Source of the DNA: an uncultured Clostridia bacterium
GTDB taxonomy: Bacteria; Bacillota; Clostridia; Christensenellales; UBA1242
DNA length: 8,162 nucleotides
Reading direction: 5' to 3'
NCBI GenBank assembly: GCA_934771675.1
Contig: CAKVMF010000041.1
Location: forward strand, 1 to 8,162
Shown one piece after another: positions 1 to 6,085 of this stretch; within the stretch, counting starts at the first letter, position 1, and the number at the start of each line of letters is the position of its first letter. The notes under the pieces were generated by a model. It had not been told where the DNA came from. It ran no database searches and saw only the letters and a list, made by a program, of their open reading frames with translations. A program made the position numbers and the translations under genes.

Positions 1-2
1 CA

Positions 3-47
3 TATGCACCAAAAAAGTTTATTGAATTTTTAATTTCAAAGAACTAA
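3..47 (+). CDS. 3' end of an upstream gene (partial, unidentified)
   Basis: One plus-strand frame is open from the left edge and would end a protein in YAPKKFIEFLISKN before a TAA at 45-47, inside the left arm of the terminator at 38-68. A charged and hydrophobic helical ending followed directly by a terminator is what the end of a gene looks like. A second frame, ending at a TAA at 31-33, is possible but gives a less protein-like tail. Fourteen codons are too few to identify a family. The gene is inferred mainly because the terminator must serve some plus-strand transcript entering from the left. Confidence 0.4.
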   Translation, partial: YAPKKFIEFLISKN

Positions 48-70
48 CCACATGGTTGGTTCTTTTTTGT
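38..70 (+). terminator. Rho-independent terminator of the upstream gene
   Basis: Bases 38-49 (aaagaactaacc) pair with 54-65 (ggttggttcttt) in a 12-bp stem with one G-U pair and a four-base loop (acat). The T run continues to 68. The minus strand has no T run after the stem, so it works for plus-strand transcription. It separates the upstream gene from the kinase operon. Confidence 0.8.
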
Positions 71-98
71 TTGGTTTTTTTTGAAATTGTGCTATTAT
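71..98 (+). promoter_or_regulatory. Possible promoter of the ROK kinase-pgi operon
   Basis: TTGGTT (71-76) and TATTAT (93-98) lie 16 bases apart between the upstream terminator and the kinase ribosome binding site. The -10 is good and the -35 is weak. A start near 105 would give a leader of only about a dozen bases. A promoter is needed here because the preceding transcript is terminated, but the exact boxes are inferred. Confidence 0.4.
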
Positions 99-104
99 AT
101 TTTT

Positions 105-111
105 AGGAAGG
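105..111 (+). promoter_or_regulatory. Ribosome binding site fixing the ROK kinase start
   Basis: AGGAAGG lies five bases before the ATG at 117. It favours that start over the in-frame TTG at 81, which has no ribosome binding site and would add twelve residues unlike the family N-terminus. Confidence 0.75.
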
Positions 112-116
112 AATTT

Positions 117-1061
117 ATGAATTCAAATTATTATTACACAATTGATATTGGTGGCACAGACATAAAAGGCGGAATTGTTGACAAAAACGGCAACATTATT
201 TCAACTGGAAAAATAAAAAATGTGCATAGTGAACAAAATTATCTTGAAAATAATATTATAAAATTGTTAAAATCTCTTGAAATGGAATCGGGACTAATGA
301 TAAACAATGCAAACGGAATTGGCATTGGAATCCCTGGAAATATCGACTCAAAAAATGGAATACTTAAGTTTTCAGGAAATCTTGAGCTTGAAAATTATCC
401 ACTAAAGAAAATTCTTTCAAAACATTTTAAACCTGAAGTTCGAATTGCAAATGATGCTGAAGTTGCAACTCTTGCAGAACTCCACAAAGGATACGGTGAA
501 CAATTTGACAACTTTGCAGTTGTAACAATTGGCACTGGCATTGGATGTGGATTGGTTTTGAACAAAACATCACTCCGTTCAATCAGCCAATATTCTTGCG
601 AGTTTGGGCACATAAAAATTACCGACAAACCAGTTAAATGCACCTGCGGTGAAACTGGATGTTATGAAGCACTTGCCAGCACAAAAGCACTTGTTTCTGC
701 AACAAAACTTGCAATGAAAAGCAATCCAAAATCAAAGATGTGGGAAACCTACACTCTTGAAACTGTGAGTGGAAAAACCGTTTTTGATTACAAAGACACA
801 GACGAAACCGCAAAAATGGTATTTGATGAATTTATCAAAAATTTGGGAACTGGGCTTGTTAATCTTTTAAACATTGTTTTGGTTGACGCAATTGTCCTTG
901 GCGGTGCAATTTCAAATCAAAAATCCGCTCTAACCGCTCCACTTGAACAATACATAAATTCTCATATCTACGCAAAATGCACAGGAAAAAAAGTTAAGTG
1001 CAAAATTTCAAAATTTAAAAATGATGCCGGACTTTTGGGCGCAAGATATTTGTTTAATTAA
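117..1061 (+). CDS. ROK-family sugar kinase, probable glucokinase
   Basis: This 314-residue protein probably phosphorylates a hexose, most likely glucose, with ATP in the cytoplasm. It shows the full ROK layout: phosphate-binding loop DIGGTDIKGG (10-19), GIPGNID (71-77), NDAEVATLAE (112-121) with catalytic Asp113, the glycine-rich IGTGIGCG (138-145), EFGH (162-165), and the zinc-binding CTCGETGCYE (175-184). His165, Cys175, Cys177 and Cys182 are the expected zinc ligands. There is no N-terminal helix-turn-helix, so it is a kinase and not a ROK repressor. The length is normal for the family. The start is the ATG after AGGAAGG. Only 11 bases separate it from pgi, which would use glucose-6-phosphate, so glucose is the best substrate guess. 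Fructokinase, allokinase or N-acetylmannosamine kinase cannot be excluded, because ROK specificity is hard to read from sequence. Confidence 0.88.
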   Translation: MNSNYYYTIDIGGTDIKGGIVDKNGNIISTGKIKNVHSEQNYLENNIIKLLKSLEMESGLMINNANGIGIGIPGNIDSKNGILKFSGNLELENYPLKKILSKHFKPEVRIANDAEVATLAELHKGYGEQFDNFAVVTIGTGIGCGLVLNKTSLRSISQYSCEFGHIKITDKPVKCTCGETGCYEALASTKALVSATKLAMKSNPKSKMWETYTLETVSGKTVFDYKDTDETAKMVFDEFIKNLGTGLVNLLNIVLVDAIVLGGAISNQKSALTAPLEQYINSHIYAKCTGKKVKCKISKFKNDAGLLGARYLFN

Positions 1062-1072
1062 AGGAGAATAAA

Positions 1073-2329
1073 ATGAAATTAAATTTAGACAACAGTTTAA
1101 TCAAACCTGCAGAACTTGACACAAAAGAATATCAAAAACGTATTCTTGAAATTCATGAAATGCTTCATAGTGATGACCACAGTGCAGGAACAACTTGGGT
1201 TGACTGGCCACTTTGCTATGACAAAAAAGAATTTGCCAAAATTTTGAAACTCGCAAAACATATTGAATCAGACAGCGACGCACTTCTTGTTATTGGAATT
1301 GGCGGAAGTTATCTTGGTGCAAAAGCTGGTCTTGAAATGCTTAAAAGCAAATCAAAAGTTGAAGTTATTTTTGCTGGCACAAGCCTTGATTACTATGACC
1401 TTAACCAAAAACTTGAATACTTGAAAGACAAGGACGTTACCGTCAATGTTATTTCAAAATCTGGAACAACAATTGAAATTTTAAGCACTCTTAACATTGT
1501 TGAAAGATTCATGAAAAATAAGTATAAAGGCGAATACAAAAGTCGTATGATTTTCACAACCGACAAAACAAAAGGCTATCTTCGTGAACGTGCAAATCAA
1601 GAAGGCTTTGAAACACTTTCAGTTCCAGACAATATGGGCGGAAGATATTCAGTTCTTTCTGCTGTTGGCTTGCTTCCATTTGCCGTTGCTGGAATCAATA
1701 TCAAAAGAATCATGGACGGAGCAAGTGCTGCATACATGGATTTAGGCTTAAGTGATATTGACGAAAATCCAGCATACAAATACGCAATCTATAGAAACTT
1801 AATCAATAAAAAACTTGGCAAAAAAGTTGAACTCTTCACAAGTTTTTCAACAAGGCTTTCTTGCTTTGGTGAATGGTTACAACAACTCTTCACCGAAAGC
1901 GAAGGCAAAGACAAAAAAGGATTGTTTGTAACTTCACTAACCTATTCAACCGACCTACACTCTGTTGGACAATTTGTTCAAGATGGCTCACCAATTGTTG
2001 CCGAAACATTTATTGATATCAAAAATGTCCAAAAAGACAATTCAATTTCAAACGTTCCACTTTCAAGCCCAATCAAATTTTTGGACGGAAAAAACATGAG
2101 CGAACTATTAAGAGCTGGTTTCAATGGAACAGTGAAAGCTCATAGCGATGCAGGTGTTCCTATTGCAATTTTGGAGTTTGATGACTTAACTGAAGAAACC
2201 TTTGGCTATCTTGTTTACTTCTTTGAAATTGCTTGTGCAACAAGCGGCTATTTGCTTGGAATCAATCCATTCAATCAACCAGGGGTTGAACAATACAAAA
2301 CTTATATGAAAGAAATGCTTAAAATTTAG
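1073..2329 (+). CDS. pgi: Glucose-6-phosphate isomerase
   Basis: This enzyme interconverts glucose-6-phosphate and fructose-6-phosphate in glycolysis and gluconeogenesis. Both family signatures are visible: DNMGGRYSVLSAVG (186-199) and the C-terminal segment 392-409 containing FNQPGVEQYK, with the active-site lysine at 409. The sugar-phosphate-binding SKSGTT is at 128-133. The catalytic glutamate lies in ESEGK (Glu275) and the conserved histidine in DLHSVGQ (His296). At 418 residues it is about 30 shorter than the Bacillus enzymes and closer to compact bacterial forms, but no motif is missing. AAGGAG (1061-1066) lies six bases before the ATG and overlaps the kinase stop codon, so the two genes are translationally close and form one operon. 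It ends in TAG and a terminator follows. Confidence 0.96.
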   Translation: MKLNLDNSLIKPAELDTKEYQKRILEIHEMLHSDDHSAGTTWVDWPLCYDKKEFAKILKLAKHIESDSDALLVIGIGGSYLGAKAGLEMLKSKSKVEVIFAGTSLDYYDLNQKLEYLKDKDVTVNVISKSGTTIEILSTLNIVERFMKNKYKGEYKSRMIFTTDKTKGYLRERANQEGFETLSVPDNMGGRYSVLSAVGLLPFAVAGINIKRIMDGASAAYMDLGLSDIDENPAYKYAIYRNLINKKLGKKVELFTSFSTRLSCFGEWLQQLFTESEGKDKKGLFVTSLTYSTDLHSVGQFVQDGSPIVAETFIDIKNVQKDNSISNVPLSSPIKFLDGKNMSELLRAGFNGTVKAHSDAGVPIAILEFDDLTEETFGYLVYFFEIACATSGYLLGINPFNQPGVEQYKTYMKEMLKI

Positions 2330-2386
2330 TTCATAAACAATTTAATTTATAAAGTCAAATTTCATTAATAGCAAAATTTAAGCAAC

Positions 2387-2419
2387 AAAAAAGAGATGTC
2401 CAATAAACATCTCTTTTTT
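2387..2419. terminator. Bidirectional terminator between pgi and the membrane protein gene
   Basis: Bases 2387-2399 (aaaaaagagatgt) pair perfectly with 2407-2419 (acatctctttttt) across a seven-base loop. T runs follow the stem on both strands, up to 2422 on plus, and TTTTTT within the arm on minus. It lies 57 bases after the pgi stop and 8 bases after the stop of the convergent minus-strand gene, so it can end both transcripts. Confidence 0.85.
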
Positions 2420-2427
2420 TTTCTTGC

Positions 2428-2754
2428 CTATTTTCCGTTAACAATTCCAACAAATTGTGACCATGTTCCAGGGAAGAACATAAAGATAACAACCAAGGCA
2501 ATTGCAACATAACAAATAATTCTAACGACAATATTTTTGTCTGCAACAAATTCGATACCAACAATGCCAACAACAATAAGTGGTGCATATGTTTTGATAA
2601 CGACGAGCACATTCATAACAAATGAGTCAGCTGGAATAAATGACCAAGTTGCGTTGATGCAAAGCACCAAATATGTTATGATTGTTACCGCTGCTGCAAT
2701 ACAGCCAATTACGTCAAAAATTTGTTTTCTAACTTCTCTGCTATTATCAACCAT
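2428..2754 (-). CDS. Small three-helix membrane protein, unknown function
   Basis: I do not recognise a family. The 108-residue protein has a short polar N-terminus (MVDNSREVRK) and three strongly hydrophobic segments at about 12-34, 46-70 and 73-95. A loop with NATWSFIPADS lies between the first two, and the C-terminus (TWSQFVGIVNGK) is short. There is no signal-peptidase motif, so it should be an integral inner-membrane protein. The start is the ATG after AGGAGA (2762-2767, seven bases away). Ten more in-frame codons upstream overlap the promoter and are unlikely to be translated. It is transcribed alone, from a near-consensus promoter to its own terminator, with a very short leader. The neighbours give no functional clue. 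It resembles the small holin-like or DUF-type membrane proteins common in low-GC bacteria, but there is no adjacent lysin or phage gene. Confidence 0.8.
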   Translation of the reverse strand: MVDNSREVRKQIFDVIGCIAAAVTIITYLVLCINATWSFIPADSFVMNVLVVIKTYAPLIVVGIVGIEFVADKNIVVRIICYVAIALVVIFMFFPGTWSQFVGIVNGK

Positions 2755-2775
2755 TTTTCTCTCTCCTATACCATT

Positions 2776-2804
2776 ATAATACATAATATTTTATTGTTTG
2801 TCAA
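2776..2804 (-). promoter_or_regulatory. Strong sigma-A-type promoter of the small membrane protein
   Basis: On the minus strand, TTGACA (2804-2799) is followed after 17 bases by TATTAT (2781-2776), with a second TATAAT overlapping just downstream. The -35 is perfect and the spacing ideal. The predicted start near 2769 leaves a leader of roughly 15 bases containing the ribosome binding site. This is the best full promoter in the window. Confidence 0.8.
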
Positions 2805-2859
2805 TTTATAATCAAAGTTTGAAAAATTTAAGTTTAAAAATTTTTAACATAAAAAATTG

Positions 2860-2888
2860 TGAACAAATACGCAACTATTGCATAAAAT
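2860..2888 (+). promoter_or_regulatory. Candidate promoter of a small RNA
   Basis: TGAACA (2860-2865, four of six consensus positions) and TAAAAT (2883-2888, five of six) are separated by exactly 17 bases. A start near 2895 would coincide with the first base of the hairpin at 2895-2918. The case rests on spacing and on the terminator downstream, not on a perfect match. Confidence 0.4.
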
Positions 2889-2894
2889 ATACTA

Positions 2895-3005
2895 GACTTG
2901 CAAAAATAATTGTAAGTCAAATCTTGAATTAATCAAGACAAATAGATTTTCCAACGAATCCACTTTAGATTGGTATGCTTTGTAGGGGCGAAAGCCCCTT
3001 TTTTT
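2895..3005 (+). ncRNA. Candidate small RNA of about 110 nt, unknown class
   Basis: The predicted transcript has a 9-bp hairpin (2895-2903 with 2910-2918, six-base loop, one G-U pair), a perfect 6-bp hairpin (2922-2927 with 2933-2938) and a possible imperfect one pairing CC...AATC (2951-2960) with GATTGG (2968-2973). It ends in a strong terminator. The pgi transcript already ends at 2419, so a terminator at 2984 implies a plus-strand transcript starting between them, and there is no convincing ORF inside. I matched it to no known RNA class: it has none of the SRP, 6S, tmRNA or riboswitch hallmarks I know. Alternatives are a leader of the doubtful ORF at 3040 or the relic of a lost gene. Confidence 0.4.
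2984..3005 (+). terminator. Terminator with a GAAA tetraloop
   Basis: AGGGGC (2984-2989) and GCCCCT (2994-2999) form a 6-bp, mostly G-C stem closed by a GNRA tetraloop (GAAA). Six or seven T follow, to 3005. The opposite strand has no T run after the stem, so it acts on plus-strand transcription. It is far more G-C rich than its surroundings. Confidence 0.8.
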
Positions 3006-3039
3006 GTATGGAAAAATTTATTTTGCACAATCTAATTTT

Positions 3040-3177
3040 ATGGAACGAGCAAATCAAAATGAATACGCAGCACTCTATAGCAGCGAAACAAAAGATATTG
3101 ACCGAAATCTAAAAAAGTTTATTTCAGCTAAGCGCCAAACTGTCCAAAAAAGAAAACAGGGTTCAAAGCAATCCTAA
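3040..3177 (+). CDS. Doubtful 45-codon ORF, basic peptide
   Basis: ATG at 3040 to TAA at 3175-3177 encodes a polar peptide beginning MERANQNEYAALYSSETKD and ending with a lysine- and glutamine-rich tail (KRQTVQKRKQGSKQS). The composition is protein-like and the frame is open back to 2986. However, there is no ribosome binding site near the ATG, a terminator stands just upstream, and the 3' third overlaps the hairpin that ends the opposing peptidase gene. It could be the surviving end of a decayed gene or a chance ORF. I assign no function. Confidence 0.25.
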   Translation: MERANQNEYAALYSSETKDIDRNLKKFISAKRQTVQKRKQGSKQS

Positions 3178-3190
3178 CTATCCCCCTGTT
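3146..3190 (-). terminator. Terminator of the M49-like peptidase gene
   Basis: Read on the minus strand, AACAGGG (3190-3184) pairs with CCCTGTT (3161-3155) across a 22-base loop, followed by TTCTTTTTT (3154-3146). It starts about 30 bases after the peptidase stop codon. The loop is large for an intrinsic terminator and the stem is only seven pairs, so it may be weak. Confidence 0.5.
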
Positions 3191-3220
3191 AACATTTTTA
3201 TAATCTGATTATATTTCAAT

Positions 3221-4966
3221 CTATTTTGCAAACATCAGATTTAATCTTTCTTCAAAATCTGCTTTAAGCATCATTTCAGCAAGTGGCATTTCAAGATAGC
3301 CATTGAGTTTCTTGCTGAATTTTTTTATAAGTTCTGCAACTTGATTGATTTCATTAGTCCAAACAAACCACTTTTCAACATATTCTTTTGCTTTTGAAAC
3401 ATCTTTGTCTATTTGAAGCCTAATAACTTCGCTCATCATCTGTTTGCTTGTCTGTTTTACTTTTTCGTAATCAAAAACAAGTTTTCCAGTTTCATCAAGA
3501 GCGATGGCTTTTTCAGTAAGCATTCTGTTGCAAATCATAACAGAGCGAACTCTGTGTGCTTGAGAAAGTTCAGGCTTTCCTTTCAAAAATCCAAAAGACA
3601 AACTTGTAACAATCATTTGGTTTGCTTGTTCATTTGAAAGCTCTCCCGCTTGAACAAACTCATCCAAAAAGGCATACATACCCATATCAGCCTTAAACTC
3701 TTCCAAAATCGAACTAAACTTACCAAGGCTAGCACTTGTTTTAGGTCCAAGTGAATGTGTGTTTTCATGACAGATTACTGCCCAATGATCAGCATCAGGA
3801 TTAAAATTTTTGTAATCCTTTTCACAAATCAAATTTTTGAAAAGTTTCTTGTTTACACCTTGGCGAACTTGTCTGTGGTAAACGTTTCTTCTTCCACCAC
3901 CCATTACAAGCGAAAGTTTGTCGTCATTAGGAAGATTTTGTGCAAGAACCAAACTTGCTCTGTATGCCCCCTCATCACCAGTAAGTGCAATAAGATCAAC
4001 ATCCACAGCTGTTTGTGGAATCTTGTTTTCTTCACCCTGAATTTTTGAATTATATTCATCTTTATATGGCATATATTTTGCAGCAATGTCAATAAGTGAT
4101 TTGAGCTTTTTCAAAAGTTTTGTTCCGTTTTTGTTAACAATACCAACTCTTGCACCCAAACTATCTTTTGCATAAACAGTTATATTGTTTTCATCCAAAC
4201 GCTTTTTAAGTTCGGCATTTTCAAAAATAGTTTTTGTGAGTGATTCTTGATAACATTCACGTGAAAGTGTCCACTCAAAAATTGAATTATCAATTTCAGC
4301 CCAAGCCTTGTCTGCTTCAGCATCAAGATTTGGATCAGCAGTTTCAAGTGCTTTGCTTTGAAGTTCAAGATAGTTTGCAAACTTTTTGTCATCACAATAC
4401 TGCTTTGCAAGTTCAAGTTCTTTTGCGGCTTCTTTAAACTCTGGAAACGCATCAATAAAATCAATAGCTTTAAGTTCATCACCATCACGAACAACAATGC
4501 TGCGTTGATTTAAAATCTTTTGAACTTCATCAACTTTTCCTTCATCAAGCATCTTGTTTAAAATTTTGTGAAACTCTTCTTTTTCAAGATCTTCAGGAAA
4601 ATACCCGAGTCCTTCTGGTCTAGGAACTCCAACGGCAAGTTCAATTTGATTTCCAAGCGCATCAGGTGAAAACATACTTTTTTGCGAGTCAAACATCTTT
4701 TTTGTGAGCACCGCACGCTTGTTTCCCTTTTCAATCTCACTGTTCAAAAATTCCAAAAATTCCATATTTCTATGGTTTTCAAGTTTCAAATTGATAGTGT
4801 CAATTTTTTGAGCAGCTCGAGTCAAGTGCATAAAAACAAGCATATCACGTTTTGAAAGTTTTTTAACTTCTCTGCTTTCAAGTTTCAAAAACTTTACAGG
4901 TCTATAAGTTCTTTTTGAAGTTCTGTATCTTAATTCTTTTAGAGTAAGTGCAAGTTTAAATTTCAT
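3221..4966 (-). CDS. M49-like zinc metallopeptidase (dipeptidyl-peptidase III-like)
   Basis: This 581-residue protein looks like a zinc-dependent exopeptidase. Residues 400-404 are HENTH, an HExxH motif supplying two zinc-binding histidines and catalytic Glu401, followed by SLGP. Twenty residues later LEEFKAD (421-427) fits the M49 second motif EExR/K-A-E/D, whose second glutamate (Glu423) would be the third zinc ligand. Canonical dipeptidyl-peptidases III have the longer HExxGH motif. A five-residue form is known in some bacterial members, and the total length is close to these. The N-terminal two thirds is charged and mainly helical, as expected for the lobe opposite the catalytic one. No signal peptide or membrane helix is present, so it is cytoplasmic and may recycle oligopeptides into dipeptides. 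ATG at 4966 follows GGGGGA (4976-4971). The in-frame TTG at 4978 lies within that site and is unlikely to be the start. The gene is monocistronic. Exact specificity is inferred, and it could be an unrelated-substrate member of the clan. Confidence 0.75.
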   Translation of the reverse strand: MKFKLALTLKELRYRTSKRTYRPVKFLKLESREVKKLSKRDMLVFMHLTRAAQKIDTINLKLENHRNMEFLEFLNSEIEKGNKRAVLTKKMFDSQKSMFSPDALGNQIELAVGVPRPEGLGYFPEDLEKEEFHKILNKMLDEGKVDEVQKILNQRSIVVRDGDELKAIDFIDAFPEFKEAAKELELAKQYCDDKKFANYLELQSKALETADPNLDAEADKAWAEIDNSIFEWTLSRECYQESLTKTIFENAELKKRLDENNITVYAKDSLGARVGIVNKNGTKLLKKLKSLIDIAAKYMPYKDEYNSKIQGEENKIPQTAVDVDLIALTGDEGAYRASLVLAQNLPNDDKLSLVMGGGRRNVYHRQVRQGVNKKLFKNLICEKDYKNFNPDADHWAVICHENTHSLGPKTSASLGKFSSILEEFKADMGMYAFLDEFVQAGELSNEQANQMIVTSLSFGFLKGKPELSQAHRVRSVMICNRMLTEKAIALDETGKLVFDYEKVKQTSKQMMSEVIRLQIDKDVSKAKEYVEKWFVWTNEINQVAELIKKFSKKLNGYLEMPLAEMMLKADFEERLNLMFAK

Positions 4967-4970
4967 AAAA

Positions 4971-4976
4971 TCCCCC
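4971..4976 (-). promoter_or_regulatory. G-rich ribosome binding site of the M49-like gene
   Basis: GGGGGA on the minus strand lies four to five bases before the ATG at 4966. It fixes the start there and not at the TTG overlapping it. A run of five G can pair with the anti-Shine-Dalgarno CCUCC through G-U wobble. Confidence 0.5.
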
Positions 4977-5015
4977 AAATAAATTTTGCCTAAAATAATA
5001 TAATTTAGATTAAAT

Positions 5016-5024
5016 ATTTTATCA
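5016..5024 (-). promoter_or_regulatory. Possible extended -10 promoter of the M49-like gene
   Basis: TGATAAAAT on the minus strand fits the extended -10 pattern TGn-TAAAAT. The region where a -35 would lie is T-rich and unlike TTGACA. The terminator just upstream (5033-5063) means a promoter must lie between 5032 and 4977, but other A/T-rich -10-like words (TATATT near 5002) compete with this one. Confidence 0.3.
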
Positions 5025-5032
5025 TATTTTGT

Positions 5033-5063
5033 AAAAAAAGAAAATGTTAAACATTTTCTTTTT
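5033..5063 (-). terminator. Compact terminator of the dnaX-recR cluster
   Basis: On the minus strand, AAAGAAAATG (5061-5052) pairs perfectly with CATTTTCTTT (5046-5037) across a five-base loop, and the T run extends to 5033. The stop codon of the zinc-ribbon membrane gene (TAA, 5049-5047) lies inside the loop, so the end of the coding sequence is itself the terminator stem. Confidence 0.8.
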
Positions 5064-5478
5064 CGTTTTCATTCTCTTTATTTTGATTTTTGTTTTTTGA
5101 TATTTTAATAATTCCAATCACCGCAGAAATTGTTGAGTGAGCACATATCCCGCAAGCAACAATCAGACCAACAAGGCAAACAATATAAACACCCGTGTTT
5201 CCATAAAAATATTTTGTTTGAAATGCAAAGTAAATTATTGCAAGAACACTCAAAATAAATTTCCCACAAAATTTTACAACATCGCTAAATTTTTTTGCTT
5301 GCATGAATAATCTTTTGAAGATGTTTGTTTCTTCTTGTTCATCAACTTGAACTTGTTGCTGGGTGGTTTGATCAACAGTTTCTTGATTGCTGGTTTCAGC
5401 TTCAAAATCAGTTGAACCACAATCACAAACTTCCACGTTATCATTAACCTGCAAGTTGCATTTTTTACAACGTTTCAT
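5047..5478 (-). CDS. Zinc-ribbon membrane protein of unknown function
   Basis: I recognise the architecture but not a named family. The 143-residue protein starts with a short zinc ribbon: CKKC (Cys4, Cys7) and CDC (Cys18, Cys20), within 25 residues. A linker rich in Gln, Glu and Thr follows (26-53), then an amphipathic basic stretch (54-68), two hydrophobic segments (about 70-86 and 97-124) and a charged low-complexity tail of Lys, Asn and Glu (126-143). It is probably anchored in the inner membrane with the ribbon in the cytoplasm. The start is the ATG ten bases after the recR stop; AAAGGA (5490-5485) overlaps that stop codon. A longer in-frame reading into recR is only a shadow of recR. 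It is the last gene of the recR unit and shares its transcript. The position suggests co-expression with repair genes but does not prove a repair role. The second Cys pair is spaced CxC and not the usual CxxC. Confidence 0.8.
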   Translation of the reverse strand: MKRCKKCNLQVNDNVEVCDCGSTDFEAETSNQETVDQTTQQQVQVDEQEETNIFKRLFMQAKKFSDVVKFCGKFILSVLAIIYFAFQTKYFYGNTGVYIVCLVGLIVACGICAHSTISAVIGIIKISKNKNQNKENENEKENV

Positions 5479-5488
5479 AATTTTTCCT

Positions 5489-6085
5489 TTACATTTGTTT
5501 TCTATCTGCAAGTGCTCTTGAAAGTGTAACTTCATCGGCATATTCAAGTTCACTGCCCATTGAAATACCTTGAGCAATTCTTGATACTGTAACACCCAGC
5601 GGTTTCAAAAGTTTTGCAATATACATTGCTGTGGCTTCACCTTCAACATCTGGGTTTGTTGCAATAATAACTTCTTCAGTGCCTGATTCATCAATACGTG
5701 AAAGCAGCTCTTTGATGCGAATATCATTTGGACCAACACCTGCAAGCGGATTGATTGTTCCGTGCAAAATGTGGTATTGACCTTTAAAGTTACCTGTTTT
5801 TTCAATAGCCATTGCATCCTTTGGCTCTTTCACAACACAAATCACTTTTGGTGATCTTTCAGAGCAAATTTTGCAAGGGCTCTTTTCAGTGTAGTTTCCG
5901 CAAACTTCGCAAAATTTTATTTTGCTCTTTACATTAAGAACACTTTCAGCAAGCCCTTTTGCATATTCTTCATTTGACTTAATAACATAATAAGCATATC
6001 TTTCAGCGGTCTTTTTGCCAACACTTGGAAGTTTTGAAAATTCATTTATAAGTCGGGCAATTGGCTCAATTTGATTGATATCCAC
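5489..6085 (-). CDS. recR: Recombination protein RecR
   Basis: RecR works with RecO and RecF to load RecA onto single-stranded gaps covered by SSB. The 198-residue protein has the normal length and domain order: a helix-hairpin-helix (about 14-34, with LPSVGKKTAERYAYYV), a four-cysteine zinc finger (Cys59, Cys62, Cys71, Cys74), a Toprim domain (about 80-175, with VVKEPKDAMAIE and TNPDVEGEATA) and the conserved end GSELEYADEVTLSRAL (177-192). The start is a GTG at 6085 whose first base is the last base of the ybaB stop codon (TAGTG), so the two genes overlap by one base and are likely coupled in translation. The ribosome binding site is GGGGG (6099-6095), inside the last codons of ybaB. The dnaX-ybaB-recR order is widely conserved and supports the call. 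Confidence 0.97.
   Translation of the reverse strand: MDINQIEPIARLINEFSKLPSVGKKTAERYAYYVIKSNEEYAKGLAESVLNVKSKIKFCEVCGNYTEKSPCKICSERSPKVICVVKEPKDAMAIEKTGNFKGQYHILHGTINPLAGVGPNDIRIKELLSRIDESGTEEVIIATNPDVEGEATAMYIAKLLKPLGVTVSRIAQGISMGSELEYADEVTLSRALADRKQM

Larger units (their letters stand above)
2755..3220. other. Gene-poor intergenic stretch
   Basis: These 466 bases contain no securely supported protein gene. In order they hold the minus-strand promoter of the membrane protein, an A/T-only inverted repeat (aaaaattt 2822-2829 with aaattttt near 2838-2845), a plus-strand promoter-like pair, a run of hairpins ending in a GNRA-capped terminator, a 45-codon ORF without a ribosome binding site, and the terminator of the downstream minus-strand peptidase gene. 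No tRNA, rRNA, CRISPR repeat or transposon end is visible. Confidence 0.7.

Noticed and set aside
2859..2873. A 15-base word (GTGAACAAATACGCA) in the intergenic region recurs exactly at 7918-7932 inside dnaX.
   Set aside because: One copy encodes part of the strand before the dnaX Walker A motif and flanks differ completely. A single 15-base match in 8 kb of biased sequence is not surprising, so I do not call it a repeat or a target site.
2428..3005. Small membrane protein plus small RNA as a type I toxin-antitoxin pair.
   Set aside because: The protein is larger than typical type I toxins, and the RNA candidate neither overlaps nor visibly complements the mRNA.
2895..3005. A tracrRNA- or riboswitch-like reading of the hairpin region.
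   Set aside because: No CRISPR repeats or cas genes are present, and no conserved riboswitch core that I know is visible. A leader role would need a convincing downstream gene.
3203..3240. ATCTGAT (3203-3209) and ATCAGAT (3234-3240) form an inverted repeat around the peptidase stop codon.
   Set aside because: Seven pairs across a 24-base A/T-rich loop without a following T run is a weak hairpin; the hairpin at 3155-3190 is a better terminator.
4180..4497. Open frames lying antisense to or out of frame with the peptidase, kinase, dnaX and ybaB genes (for example 395-643, 4180-4497, 6498-6788, 7600-7935).
   Set aside because: They show no ribosome binding site and only low-complexity or shadow composition, while the genes they overlap carry clear family motifs.
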